Source: an uncultured Bacteroidales bacterium (GTDB lineage Bacteria > Bacteroidota > Bacteroidia > Bacteroidales > P3). From it: a stretch of 56,639 nt of DNA. Positions 12,230 to 20,602 of the stretch are shown piece by piece. The notes under the pieces are model-generated. The model had not been told where the DNA came from and made no database searches. It saw nothing but the letters and a program-made list of their open reading frames with translations. Position 1 is the stretch's first letter. The number at the start of each line of letters is the position of its first letter. The translations under genes were made by a program, and so were the position numbers. The stretch covers positions 1-56,639 of the forward strand of contig CALUNB010000011.1 of NCBI GenBank assembly GCA_944321885.1. The letters run 5' to 3'.

Positions 12230-12261
12230 TTTGGCTTGGTGCTTGAAAATTGCTAAATTCG
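12230..12261 (+). promoter_or_regulatory. Promoter upstream of lemA
   Basis: TTTG at 12230-12233 and TAAATTCG at 12254-12261 are separated by 20 bp, the expected -33/-7 spacing for Bacteroidetes sigma factor sites; the -7 box has one mismatch to TAnnTTTG. It lies right after the helicase stop and would give a leader of nearly 190 nt before the lemA ATG. No gene is seen in the 256-bp helicase-lemA spacer. Confidence 0.5.
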
Positions 12262-12457
12262 CTTGTTTTTGGCGGCGCGTGATAAGGGGCGACCTTCTTT
12301 TTTTCTCGCTCCGGGCGTCTCGCTTCCACCCATCCTGGCACGCCGCCGAAGATGCCATGGAAAAGCTTCATGGGGTGCTTGCCGGAACGATCCGGTGCGA
12401 GGCAGCGAGGTTTGGCTCCGGCAAGCGGATGTTTTGTTTAAACCAAGGAACAACGAT

Positions 12458-13069
12458 ATGAAAAAGAACGGATGCTTGATAGGCACCATCGGTGGGATTG
12501 TCTTGATTCTGCTGATACTTGTATTTTGGGGAGTAAGAACCTATAACGGCCTTGTCTCCAAGGATGAGGCGGTGCAATCGGCTTGGAGCCAGGTCGAGAA
12601 TGTGTACCAGCGTCGTATGGATTTGATTCCGAACTTGGTCAACACGGTCAAGGGGGCCGCTGATTTTGAAAAGTCCACCTTGGAAGAGGTCGTGGCCGCC
12701 CGTGCTTCGGCCACGCAAGTGAAATTGGATCCTTCAAACCTGGATGAAGCGGACATTGCCCGTTTCCAGAAGGCGCAGGATGCCCTGAGCTCTTCCTTGA
12801 GCCGCTTGCTGGTAAGCGTGGAACGTTATCCGGATTTGAAGGCCACCCGGAATTTCCGCGATTTGCAGGCCCAACTGGAAGGTACCGAGAACCGTATCAC
12901 GGTGGAACGCCAGAAGTTCAACGAGGTGGTGCGGACATACAATACGGCCATCCGCAGGTTCCCGCGCAATATCATCGCCGGGATGTTCGGCTTTGGAAAG
13001 AAGGGGTATTTTACCGCTTCGGAAGGGGCTGAGACCGCACCGGTGGTGGATTTCGGTTCGCAGGAATAA
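12458..13069 (+). CDS. lemA: LemA family membrane protein
   Basis: LemA proteins are small membrane-anchored helical proteins of uncertain function, often beside TPM-domain genes. The 203-residue product has one N-terminal membrane segment (about 8-27, GTIGGIVLILLILVFWG). The family core follows: YNGLVSKDEAVQSAWSQVEN, QRRMDLIPNLVNTVKG and YPDLKATRNFRDLQAQLEGT, with ENRITVERQKFNEVVRTYN and the FPRNIIAGMFGF turn before a short acidic tail. This topology places most of the protein outside the cytoplasm. The frame is open upstream, but family similarity and the membrane segment begin at the ATG at 12458. It is 14 bp from the next TPM gene and probably cotranscribed. Confidence 0.95.
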   Translation: MKKNGCLIGTIGGIVLILLILVFWGVRTYNGLVSKDEAVQSAWSQVENVYQRRMDLIPNLVNTVKGAADFEKSTLEEVVAARASATQVKLDPSNLDEADIARFQKAQDALSSSLSRLLVSVERYPDLKATRNFRDLQAQLEGTENRITVERQKFNEVVRTYNTAIRRFPRNIIAGMFGFGKKGYFTASEGAETAPVVDFGSQE

Positions 13070-13083
13070 ACAAAGCAACACCT

Positions 13084-13521
13084 ATGACACATTCCAAGTT
13101 TTTCAGCCACGAAGAGGCTTCCGCCATCCGTCAAGCGGTGGCGGAAGCCGAGAAGCATACCACGGGAGAAATCCGGGTCTATGTGGAGAATTTCTGCAAG
13201 GAGGATGTCTTGGACCGTGCTGCTTGGCTTTTCAGGGAAATGGGCATCCACCGGACGAAAGAACGCACAGGCGTGTTGATTTACATTGCGGTCCAAAGCC
13301 ATAAGCTGGCCATTATCGGGGATGCCGGCATCAATCGGATGGTGACGCCCGAGTTTTGGGAGTCCGCGAGGGACAAGATGGTATTGCATATGCGCCGGGG
13401 GGATTTGTGCGGGGGCATCCTTGCCGGAGTGGAAGAAGCCGGGCGGCTCCTGCACGAGAAATTCCCCGGCGGGGAAGATAACCGGAACGAGTTGCCCGAC
13501 GAAGTGGTTTGCGGGCAATAA
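13084..13521 (+). CDS. TPM domain-containing protein (cytoplasmic type)
   Basis: A 145-residue protein of the TPM_phosphatase (DUF477) family. It has no signal peptide or membrane span. Family motifs are FSHEEASAIRQAVAEAEKHT, TGEIRVYVENFC, ERTGVLIYIAVQSHKLAIIG (the central strand), GDAGINRMVTPEFW and the C-terminal GILAGVEEAGRLLHEKFP. In many bacteria a soluble TPM protein of this kind lies between lemA and a Gly-rich TPM membrane protein, as here. Some TPM proteins show phosphatase activity, but a role for this subtype is not known. Confidence 0.9.
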   Translation: MTHSKFFSHEEASAIRQAVAEAEKHTTGEIRVYVENFCKEDVLDRAAWLFREMGIHRTKERTGVLIYIAVQSHKLAIIGDAGINRMVTPEFWESARDKMVLHMRRGDLCGGILAGVEEAGRLLHEKFPGGEDNRNELPDEVVCGQ

Positions 13522-13609
13522 GCCGGAGATGCCGTCCCGGCTGGGTTGCCTGCCTCGATAAAAAGCAGGGATTTGATATTCCGGGACGGTATCCAAAAAC
13601 GATGAAAAC

Positions 13610-14455
13610 ATGAAGACAGAGAAGAAAACCTTGGAGGTCAAGGCGGTTTTGAAATCCGTTTTTTCATTTTGTTTCGTGTTCCTGCTTTTGGGATCCGGAT
13701 TGCCTTGCCGGGCGGAGGTACGGATTCCGCCAGCTCCTCGTCCGCCCCGTCTGGTCAACGATTTTGCCGGGGTATTGGGGCGTGACGCCTTGGGTGTCGA
13801 GCGGATTTTGCGGGCTTTCAACGACAGTACATCCAACCAGATAACCGTGGTCACGGTTCCGGACCTCGGTTCTTATACGGCTTCCCGCTTCGCTTATGAA
13901 ATCGGGGAACAATGGGGTGTGGGGAACAAGAAGTACAATAACGGGATTGTGGTTTTGATCAAGCCCAAGAACGAGCATGGCTCCGGCCAGGCTTTCATTG
14001 CGACCGGGTATGGTTTGGAGGCGGCTTTGCCCGATGCGGTCTGCAAGCGGATTGTGGAAGACGAGATGATTCCGTTCTTCAAGCAGGACGATTATCTGGG
14101 CGGGTTGTTGAATGGTTTGCGGGTCATCATGCCCTTGGCCGCCGGGGAGATTTCGGCCAAGGAATACATGCCTTCCGGGGGTGGTATCGTGGCGGTGGTC
14201 GTTGCGTTTGTACTGATATTGTTGGTTATCGGCATGGTAAGCGCTGCCAGCAAGAAAGGACGGGGCGACCGCTTTGGTGGACCGCATGACGGGGACGGCC
14301 TCGGTTCGGGATTAGGAACCTGGTGGTTGCTTTCCTCGGCCATGAACGGAGGAAACCATGGCGGCTCTTGGGGCAGTTTCTCCAACGGGAGCGGGGCTTT
14401 CGGCGGTTTCGGCGGCGGAAGTTTCGGTGGCGGCGGAGCAGGTGGGAGTTGGTAG
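13610..14455 (+). CDS. TPM domain membrane protein with Gly-rich tail (YgcG family)
   Basis: The 281-residue product has a signal peptide or N-terminal anchor (about 14-36, ending CRAEV). An extracytoplasmic TPM domain follows (about 45-185) with RLVNDFAGVLG, NQITVVTVPDL, YEIGEQWGVGNKKYNNGIVV, FIATGYGLEAALPDAVC and YLGGLLNGL. A membrane segment (about 191-211) and a cytoplasmic tail ending in the low-complexity run GGFGGGSFGGGGAGGSW complete it. That architecture is typical of YgcG/YdjH-like proteins encoded with LemA. The start ATG at 13610 was chosen for the signal peptide; an ATG eight bases earlier is in another frame. Function unknown; placement suggests a partnership with LemA at the inner membrane. 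Confidence 0.92.
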   Translation: MKTEKKTLEVKAVLKSVFSFCFVFLLLGSGLPCRAEVRIPPAPRPPRLVNDFAGVLGRDALGVERILRAFNDSTSNQITVVTVPDLGSYTASRFAYEIGEQWGVGNKKYNNGIVVLIKPKNEHGSGQAFIATGYGLEAALPDAVCKRIVEDEMIPFFKQDDYLGGLLNGLRVIMPLAAGEISAKEYMPSGGGIVAVVVAFVLILLVIGMVSAASKKGRGDRFGGPHDGDGLGSGLGTWWLLSSAMNGGNHGGSWGSFSNGSGAFGGFGGGSFGGGGAGGSW

Positions 14456-14529
14456 GAATCCAAAACGGCAATGTCGGCCCGGTGGGCTTGCCGGTATCCA
14501 GGGAAAAATGTTTTCAAAAAAGATAAAAA

Positions 14530-15000
14530 ATGTCGTACACGATCCTTATTTGCTTGATATTGATAGGTTTTGTCCTGTTGGCATTGGAGATACTCGTATT
14601 TCCGGGTACCAGTGTGGCTGGTATTTTGGGCCTGGCGGCTTTGGTCTTTTCCGTTTATGAAACCTTTGCCACGCATGGCAGTCTTGCCGGATGGATCATG
14701 TTGGTGTGTGTCTTGGTTTTCTTGGTTGTCATGTTGATTTTGATACTGAGGGGAAAAACATGGAAGAAATTCCAATTGGATACTTCCTTGGACGGGAAAG
14801 TGAACGTGGAGGCCGAAAAAGTGAAAGTCGGGCAGGAGGGCGTGGCCATTTCGCGTTTGGCTCCGATGGGGACGGTGGAAATCGAGGGGACTTTTTATGA
14901 AGCCCAGTCGGTCATGGACCTGATTGACCAGAAAACCAAGGTCAAGGTGGTGAAGGTGGAAGGAAACAAGCTTTGGGTCCAAGCCTTGGCGGACGAATGA
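14530..15000 (+). CDS. NfeD-like membrane protein
   Basis: A 156-residue protein with two or three N-terminal membrane segments (about 3-40 and 54-73) followed by a soluble OB-fold domain: VGQEGVAISRLAPMGTVEIEGTFYEAQS then KTKVKVVKVEGNKLWVQAL. This is the NfeD C-terminal fold. The short form lacks the ClpP-like protease domain found in long NfeD proteins. NfeD genes are typically paired with flotillin-like genes, and floA follows 97 bp downstream. The pair is thought to shape membrane microdomains. Confidence 0.93.
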   Translation: MSYTILICLILIGFVLLALEILVFPGTSVAGILGLAALVFSVYETFATHGSLAGWIMLVCVLVFLVVMLILILRGKTWKKFQLDTSLDGKVNVEAEKVKVGQEGVAISRLAPMGTVEIEGTFYEAQSVMDLIDQKTKVKVVKVEGNKLWVQALADE

Positions 15001-15097
15001 CAAAAGGCCGGGGCGGGAAGTGCCGGTTGGCTTCCTTGCTTTTGGCGGAAACGTTTGGAAAAATTTTAAGTGTCACTAATAACTAAAAAGAAATCGT

Positions 15098-16087
15098 ATG
15101 TCGATCGGATTGATTATCGCCATTGTGGTTGTGGGTATTTTCCTGCTTTGGCTTATTTTCTATTTCATCCCGGTGGGATTGTGGTTCAACGCCTTGGTTT
15201 CGGGGGTGAACATCTCGCTTTTGCAGCTGATCCTGATGCGTTGGAGAAAGGTTCCGCCCCAGATTATCGTGCGCAACCTGATTGCGGCCAAGAAGGCGGG
15301 GTTGAACTTGAACCGCAATGAGTTGGAAGCCCACTACTTGGCGGGAGGCCATTTGAACCTCGTGGTCCAGGCCTTGATTTCGGCGGACAAGGCCAACATG
15401 AACCTGGATTTCAAGACCGCGACAGCCATCGACTTGGCAGGTCGTAACGTGTTCGAAGCCGTCCAGATGTCGGTCAACCCCAAGGTTATCAACACGCCTC
15501 CGGTAGCCGCCGTGGCCAAGGATGGTATCCAGCTGATAGCCAAGGCGCGGGTGACGGTCCGTACCAACATCAAGCAATTGGTAGGGGGCGCCGGGGAAGA
15601 AACCGTCCTGGCCCGTGTAGGGGAAGGTATCGTGACCTCGATTGGTTCAGCCTTGAGCCACAAGCAGGTTTTGGAAAACCCGGATTCGATTTCGAGGGTG
15701 GTTTTGGAAAAAGGTTTGGATTCGGGAACAGCTTTTGAAATCCTTTCCATCGACATCGCCGACATCGACGTGGGCAAGAACATCGGGGCCCAGTTGCAGA
15801 TGGACCAGGCCAATGCCGATAAGAATATCGCCCAGGCCAAGGCCGAGGAAAGACGGGCCATGGCGGTGGCTTTGGAACAGGAAATGAAGGCCAAGGCACA
15901 GGAGGCACGGGCCAAGGTCATCGAGGCCGAAGCCGAAGTCCCCTTGGCTTTGGCGGCAGCATTCCGCGAAGGCCATCTGGGTGTCATGGATTACTATCGT
16001 TTGGAGAATATCAAGGCCGACACCTCGATGCGCGACGCGATAGCCAAGCCCGTTCAAGGGAAAGATAACCGTAACACTTCGCTCTGA
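15098..16087 (+). CDS. floA: Flotillin-like protein FloA
   Basis: FloA scaffolds membrane microdomains in bacteria. The 329-residue protein has an N-terminal hairpin or membrane segment (about 4-28). The SPFH-like domain follows with family blocks [65 protein letters not shown] and [23 protein letters not shown] long Ala/Glu-rich coiled coil comes next (about 235-290, with [20 protein letters not shown]). The C-terminal end has [15 protein letters not shown] and MRDAI. Length and motifs match the YqfA/FloA family. It is preceded by nfeD, the conserved partner. Confidence 0.96.
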   Translation: MSIGLIIAIVVVGIFLLWLIFYFIPVGLWFNALVSGVNISLLQLILMRWRKVPPQIIVRNLIAAKKAGLNLNRNELEAHYLAGGHLNLVVQALISADKANMNLDFKTATAIDLAGRNVFEAVQMSVNPKVINTPPVAAVAKDGIQLIAKARVTVRTNIKQLVGGAGEETVLARVGEGIVTSIGSALSHKQVLENPDSISRVVLEKGLDSGTAFEILSIDIADIDVGKNIGAQLQMDQANADKNIAQAKAEERRAMAVALEQEMKAKAQEARAKVIEAEAEVPLALAAAFREGHLGVMDYYRLENIKADTSMRDAIAKPVQGKDNRNTSL

Positions 16088-16211
16088 TAAGAAGCAAGCG
16101 AAAGTCCTTTTCGAGACCGGGACCGACGGGAAATTCCTGGGGACCGGTCTTGAGTTTGATTTTCCAGGATGCCAAGGCCTTTCGCCGGATTCCAATAGTT
16201 TTCCCGTAAAA

Positions 16212-16976
16212 GTGCAACGTTTTTTCATCTACTTGTCATACAACGGGCGCCCGTATTGCGGTTGGCAGAAACAACCCAGCGGGCGCAGCGTGCAGTCTTG
16301 CTTGGAAGAAGCCCTGTCGGTCTTGCTCAAAAGGCCCGTTTCGGTCGTGGGTTGCGGCAGGACCGATACCGGGGTGAACGCATCCGCTTTTTTCGCCCAT
16401 TTCGATTGCGAGGAAGAGGTGCCGGAAGCCTTGCGTTCCTCTTGGGTTTACAAACTGAACGCCCTGCTCGACAAGGCTATTGCCATTCATTCCATTTTCG
16501 AGGTGGATTCCCACCTGCATGCCCGTTTTTCGGCTACCCGCCGGACATACCATTATTACCTGCATACGGCAAAAGACCCGTTTTTGGAAGATTCGAGTTA
16601 TTATTGCCGTTTTCCCTTTGATGCCGGTTTGATTCGGGAAGCCGGGCAAAGCTTGTGCGGTTACCGGGATTTCACCTCCTTTTCCAAACTCCATACCCAG
16701 GTCAAGACCAATTTTTGCCGCTTGGAAAGGGCTGATTTGGAAAGGCTGGATGTGAATCGTTGGCGTTTTGTCTTTACCGCCGACCGCTTTTTGCGCAATA
16801 TGGTGAGGGCCATGGTGGGAACGCTTTTGGGCGTGGGGAAGGGGCGTTATTCCTTGGAAGAGCTAAAGGAGATTTTAGAGGCGAGAGACCGCTGCAGGGC
16901 AGGGACTTCCATGCCGGCTCATGCGCTCTATTTGGCGGAAGTGAAGTATTTTGACACTCCGGTCCCGGAGTTTTAG
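16212..16976 (+). CDS. truA: tRNA pseudouridine(38-40) synthase TruA
   Basis: TruA makes pseudouridine at positions 38-40 of the tRNA anticodon arm. The 254-residue product has the family opening RFFIYLSYNGRPYCGWQKQP, the catalytic aspartate in GCGRTDTGVNA (D52), FSATRRTYHYY, YRDFTSFSK and the C-terminal FLRNMVRAMVGTLLGVGKG. The start is GTG at 16212; no upstream in-frame ATG precedes it and family similarity begins immediately. The next gene, a metal exporter, starts 10 bp after the stop, so the two are probably cotranscribed despite unrelated functions. Confidence 0.95.
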   Translation: MQRFFIYLSYNGRPYCGWQKQPSGRSVQSCLEEALSVLLKRPVSVVGCGRTDTGVNASAFFAHFDCEEEVPEALRSSWVYKLNALLDKAIAIHSIFEVDSHLHARFSATRRTYHYYLHTAKDPFLEDSSYYCRFPFDAGLIREAGQSLCGYRDFTSFSKLHTQVKTNFCRLERADLERLDVNRWRFVFTADRFLRNMVRAMVGTLLGVGKGRYSLEELKEILEARDRCRAGTSMPAHALYLAEVKYFDTPVPEF

Positions 16977-16986
16977 GAACAGGAAG

Positions 16987-18144
16987 ATGCACGAGGAAAC
17001 AGGCTTGCATGTTTGGTTGGACCCGCTTTGGGAAACGCTCCACATCACGTTCTTTGTCATGATAGTGATGATGCTGATGGAGTTTGTGGAATTGTACCGG
17101 ATGCGGCGCAAGAAAGAGCTCGGTTTGGCAGGGCGTCTGGCCGGGGGAGGCGGGTTCCGGCATTTCTTGCAAATTGTGGTGGCGGCTTTGCTCGGGATGA
17201 TTCCCGGTTGCGTGGGCGGTTTCGTGGCCGTGAGCCTGTATGCACACCGGGTATTCAGCTTCGGGGCTGTCTTTGCCGCTTCCATGACGGCTTTGGGCGA
17301 CGATGCTTTCCGCATGCTGGCTTCAGAGCCTTTGTTCACGCTCCAGGTCGAGCTGGTTTTATTGGCGGGAGGGATTGTCTTGGGTTATGTCGTGGACCTT
17401 TTGGGCGGGAAAGCTTTGCAAGCGGGTGCGGCTTCCTGCCATATCGAGTTGCATGATGCCGACCAGGAGGGGAAGGGGGTGCTGCATGTCCATTCCCATG
17501 CCGGGATGGAGGCGGGGCATGCCGGGGAAAACGGGAAAGAGGACAAATTCTGGCCTGCCTTGAAGGATTGGTCGTTCTCCCGTGCCTTGCTGGTGGTCTT
17601 GCTCCTGCTTTATGTGGCAAGTCTGGTGGCGGGCTTCCCGGGGCATGTGCATGGGCATGAGGAGGAACACGTCCTGCATTTCGATTTCGAGAATATCGTG
17701 TCCCTGCTGTTGAGCCTTGCCGCCTTGATTTTGGTGGTATTCGTCAACGAGCATTTTTTGCAGGAACACCTTTGGAACCATTTGCTCAAGAAACATTTCC
17801 CTGCCATTTTCTTATGGACGCTGGGAACCCTTTATTTGATTACGCTCTTGCAGCTTCATTTTGATTTGCATGCATGGCTCGCGGCGGATACCAGCCGTTC
17901 GGGGCTTTTGGTCCTCGCGGCTATCCTGGTCGGCTGGATTCCCCAGTCGGGGCCTCATTACTTGTTCATCCAGTTGTATTTCAGCTCCGTCATTCCCGCT
18001 TCCGTTTTTTGGGCGAACGCGATTGTCCAGGATGGGCATACGTCCTTGTTGCTTTTGGCTGAGTCGCGCCGGAAATATGTTTTGTTGAAATCCATCAAAA
18101 GCGGCCTGGCCCTGTTGGTCGCCTTGATTCTTTTCCTGTTGTAA
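16987..18144 (+). CDS. Putative 10TM heavy-metal exporter (ArsP_2/DUF2899-like permease)
   Basis: A 385-residue integral membrane protein with eight to ten hydrophobic segments, recognised by LHITFFVMIVMMLMEFVELY at the N-terminus, LGMIPGCVGGFVAVSLYAH and, near the C-terminus, GWIPQSGPHYLFIQLYF, blocks shared by the putative metal exporter family ArsP_2. Two hydrophilic loops are rich in His and acidic residues (HVHSHAGMEAGHAGENGKED around 167-186 and GHVHGHEEEH around 219-228), suggesting metal binding. The frame opens earlier inside truA, but the ATG at 16987 has an AGGAAG ribosome-binding site and begins just before the first membrane segment. Related proteins have been annotated as putative manganese or arsenic transporters; the substrate here is not determined. 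Confidence 0.85.
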   Translation: MHEETGLHVWLDPLWETLHITFFVMIVMMLMEFVELYRMRRKKELGLAGRLAGGGGFRHFLQIVVAALLGMIPGCVGGFVAVSLYAHRVFSFGAVFAASMTALGDDAFRMLASEPLFTLQVELVLLAGGIVLGYVVDLLGGKALQAGAASCHIELHDADQEGKGVLHVHSHAGMEAGHAGENGKEDKFWPALKDWSFSRALLVVLLLLYVASLVAGFPGHVHGHEEEHVLHFDFENIVSLLLSLAALILVVFVNEHFLQEHLWNHLLKKHFPAIFLWTLGTLYLITLLQLHFDLHAWLAADTSRSGLLVLAAILVGWIPQSGPHYLFIQLYFSSVIPASVFWANAIVQDGHTSLLLLAESRRKYVLLKSIKSGLALLVALILFLL

Positions 18145-18192
18145 GTCATCAGGCAGGTCGGACCAAGACGTGGTAGCATGGCGCCCGGCTGT

Positions 18193-18732
18193 TCAATCCG
18201 GTTTCTTGAAAAAAGAGAAGTGTACTTTCCCGTATCGCCGTTCCTCGATGCAACGTGGGTCGTTTTCGAAATGGTAGTGTGCCGAATGTTCCAGGATAAA
18301 AATCCCATTGGGGACAAGGCATGCCGAGCTCAGGACCAAATCGGGAATCCGGGCGATGTTTTCAAGCTGGTAGGGAGGGTCGGCAAAAACCAGATTATAA
18401 GGATATCGGGACTTCTCAAGGAACGCGAAGGTATCCTGCCGGAACACATGCAAATTGGGTATCTCCAGTTTCTGGACCATGCTCCGGATGAAATTCGTAC
18501 ATCCTGGATGGATGTCCACGGCGTGCACGTTTTTGGCTCCCCGCGAAATGAACTCGTAGGAAATGCTGCCGATGCCGGCAAACAAATCCAGGACTTCCAG
18601 TTCTTCCCATTCCAAATGGTTTCCCAGGATGTTGAAAAGGCTTTCCTTGGCCGCGTCGGTAGTAGGCCGGACGGGCAGGTTCCCCGGCGCTTGGAACCTT
18701 CTTCCTTTGAATTGGCCGCTGATGATTCGCAT
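18193..18732 (-). CDS. rsmD: 16S rRNA (guanine966-N2)-methyltransferase RsmD
   Basis: RsmD methylates G966 of 16S rRNA using S-adenosylmethionine. The 179-residue product opens MRIISGQFKGRRFQAP, continues through the substrate loop RPTTDAAKESLFNIL, the AdoMet-binding motif DLFAGIGS (49-56), VDIHPGC and the catalytic DPPY (118-121). It lies 28 bp downstream of the DUF3822 gene, a pairing common in Bacteroidetes. It is convergent with the metal exporter, leaving 48 bp between the two stops. Confidence 0.95.
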   Translation of the reverse strand: MRIISGQFKGRRFQAPGNLPVRPTTDAAKESLFNILGNHLEWEELEVLDLFAGIGSISYEFISRGAKNVHAVDIHPGCTNFIRSMVQKLEIPNLHVFRQDTFAFLEKSRYPYNLVFADPPYQLENIARIPDLVLSSACLVPNGIFILEHSAHYHFENDPRCIEERRYGKVHFSFFKKPD

Positions 18733-18760
18733 GGAGGTGAAGTTACGGGAGATAAACTCG

Positions 18761-19642
18761 TTAAAGGCAGATGAAATATTTGTCGTAAGCTAATTCCCCG
18801 AAGCGCGATGGTTTTGCTTGGGGTAGGTAGGTGGCTGTATCAAGTTGGTTTTCAAAAATTTCGATTAAACGGTTCTCGGAAGCCGAGCCGCAAAGGAAAA
18901 GGACTGTCGAGCCCAAATCCACTTTGAGTTTGTTGAGTGCGTACAGGGAGTAATACAGGATTCCGTTCCGGTCGTGGAAAGGAAACGAATTGATGAAAAC
19001 CAGTCCTTCGTCTGTCTTGACACAAAGGTCGAACACTTTTTCCCTGCAATGGAGTACGGCTTGGGTCTTGAAACGTTTGCAGGAACGTGAAACCCGGAAA
19101 AGTTCCCGGACGAGGCTGGCGTACACGCTGAGGAATCCCAAGTTCCGGGACGGGGGAAGCAGCCTTTTTGCTGCTTCAAAATAATTGTTGTTGAAAGCGG
19201 TGAGAATATGGCTTTTGCTATGGGGGTCGCTTTCCTCGGTGATGCACTCTTTTCCTTTGAGATGGAAGAGGGCTTCCATGTATAAGCGGGCGTGCCGGCT
19301 TTCGTAGAGCTTTTCAGGAACCAAGGTGGATTTGAAATCCATGACGGTAAACGTCTGCCGTCCGTAATGGAAGTCCGGGTCCAACAAGGCTTCTTGCCGG
19401 GAAATCTCCTGGATGTTTTCGAGGAAAGACCTCTCCGCACAGTCGAATTCGTAATTGACAACCCCTAAAGGGATGCGGTTGCCGTATTGGGAAATCCCGA
19501 TTTGCACGGAACTGGGGCGCAAAGCGATGCAGATGCGCAATTCACTATCCCGGTAGCGGGAGAGGTTAGGATTAATCAGCCGTTCGGTGCAAGTTATTCC
19601 GTTTCCCATGGGAGGATAGGGGTAGATAAGTCTTGGATTCAT
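18761..19642 (-). CDS. DUF3822 family protein
   Basis: A 293-residue soluble protein of the Bacteroidetes-specific DUF3822 family, which has an actin-like or type III pantothenate-kinase-like flavour but no assigned function. Visible family features are LRICIALRPSSVQIGI near the N-terminus, the STLVPEKLY block, VYASLVRELFR, FDLCVKTDEGLVFINSF and FHDRNGILYYSLYALNKL, and the C-terminal GSTVLFLCGS. It is followed by rsmD, its usual neighbour. The ATG at 19642 lies four bases after a strong hairpin, so the ribosome-binding region is folded into a stem; an internal Met at residue 12 is an alternative start. Confidence 0.8.
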   Translation of the reverse strand: MNPRLIYPYPPMGNGITCTERLINPNLSRYRDSELRICIALRPSSVQIGISQYGNRIPLGVVNYEFDCAERSFLENIQEISRQEALLDPDFHYGRQTFTVMDFKSTLVPEKLYESRHARLYMEALFHLKGKECITEESDPHSKSHILTAFNNNYFEAAKRLLPPSRNLGFLSVYASLVRELFRVSRSCKRFKTQAVLHCREKVFDLCVKTDEGLVFINSFPFHDRNGILYYSLYALNKLKVDLGSTVLFLCGSASENRLIEIFENQLDTATYLPQAKPSRFGELAYDKYFICL

Positions 19643-19646
19643 TTAT

Positions 19647-19685
19647 GATACACCCCCGTCACAAGGCTTGTGGCAGGGGTGTATC
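19647..19685 (-). terminator. Strong hairpin between the small membrane protein gene and DUF3822
   Basis: GATACACCCC (19647-19656) pairs perfectly with GGGGTGTATC (19676-19685). Within the loop, CACAAG and CTTGTG form a further stem. It lies 55 bp after the stop of the upstream minus-strand gene, as a terminator would, although no T-run follows. Its edge is four bases from the DUF3822 start codon, so it could also limit translation of that gene. Confidence 0.6.
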
Positions 19686-19740
19686 TTCTCCGCAGAAGTT
19701 TGCGGAAATCCCGGACAAGACCCGGGTGCGTCGGGAACGT

Positions 19741-20376
19741 TTATTCCCAATTGCCTTCCGTGATGGCTTCGGTCATGCTTCCGACCTTCACCCCGGGATA
19801 TTTGTGATAATTCTCCGCTTGGATAATCTCGTTGCGCAGCAAATGGTCGTCCATTCCTTCCAGCAAATCCTCGAAGGGGACCTTGGCTTCGAATACGGGA
19901 ACTTGGTAGCCGTTCTTTGAAATGTAACCGGCTTCCATGCTGATTTTCTTGCCTTGGGTGTTGCGGGGCACGCTGAACAATTTGGCCAGGAATGCTTCCT
20001 TGTCCTTGTGTTGGGGGAAAAGGTAGTTATAAGCGTTTTCCGTGAAAGTTTCACGGCTGACGATACCCAATTCCACGGCTTCTTCCTCGGTCAAGGAGTC
20101 GGGTACGGTTCCAATCATTTTCACGTAAGGGATGCTTCCATTCTGGAGGAAAAGAATCAAGCTGTCTTCCGTACTTATATAACGGCCATAAGCTTTCTTG
20201 TATTCCTGTTGGACGGCCCGGATATCCTTCATTTGTTGAACCACGAGGGCCGTGCGGGCGTCTTTTTCCTTGTTGAATTTCACGGGTTGCATGATGCTCC
20301 GGTAAATCAAAACGCCCAAAACGATGGCTACGGCAATCAAACCTGCTTGGAGAGCGAGTCTTGCGTTATTATTCAT
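19741..20376 (-). CDS. Conserved hypothetical membrane-anchored protein
   Basis: A 211-residue protein with a short Asn/Arg N-terminus and a single membrane segment (about 8-26, LALQAGLIAVAIVLGVLIY). A hydrophilic domain follows, beginning with a helical stretch (FNKEKDARTALVVQQMKDIR) and VQQEYKKAYGRYISTEDSLILFL. The predicted topology is N-in with the soluble domain in the periplasm. The domain after the helix resembles the pseudopilin-like arrangement of a hydrophobic helix followed by QQEYK, but there is no prepilin peptidase site. I do not recognise a named family. The frame is open for another 80 codons upstream; the ATG at 20376 follows a well-formed promoter and gives the membrane segment the right place. 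Confidence 0.75.
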   Translation of the reverse strand: MNNNARLALQAGLIAVAIVLGVLIYRSIMQPVKFNKEKDARTALVVQQMKDIRAVQQEYKKAYGRYISTEDSLILFLQNGSIPYVKMIGTVPDSLTEEEAVELGIVSRETFTENAYNYLFPQHKDKEAFLAKLFSVPRNTQGKKISMEAGYISKNGYQVPVFEAKVPFEDLLEGMDDHLLRNEIIQAENYHKYPGVKVGSMTEAITEGNWE

Positions 20377-20402
20377 GTCGTTTTTTATTTTTTTTCGCGC
20401 CG

Positions 20403-20433
20403 CAAATGTAAAGAAATTTTTCATGCGAGCAAA
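20403..20433 (-). promoter_or_regulatory. Promoter of the small membrane protein gene
   Basis: On the minus strand TTTG (plus 20430-20433) and TACATTTG (plus 20403-20410) are separated by 19 bp, an exact match in sequence and spacing to the Bacteroidetes -33/-7 promoter. The ATG follows 27 bp downstream. This is one of the two best promoter matches in the window. Confidence 0.65.
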
Positions 20434-20493
20434 AGACAGGCAAAAGAAACTGCCTTTCAAAAAAAATCCTGTGAAAAATTCAGGAGTTCTCCG

Positions 20494-20501
20494 TATTTTT
20501 G
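20494..20501 (+). promoter_or_regulatory. -7 promoter element of the lipoprotein gene
   Basis: TATTTTTG matches TAnnTTTG about 100 bp upstream of the lipoprotein start and faces away from the minus-strand promoter at 20403-20433. No -33 box is seen at the right spacing. Confidence 0.45.
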
Positions 20502-20602
20502 CCCTGTCTTTGTCTTTGCCGGGTGTTTTTTCCGTCTTTTCGGACAGGATTTGTCCGGAAGGTGCCGGACTTGGGGACGAAGAATGGAAATCTTGAATCG
20601 AT

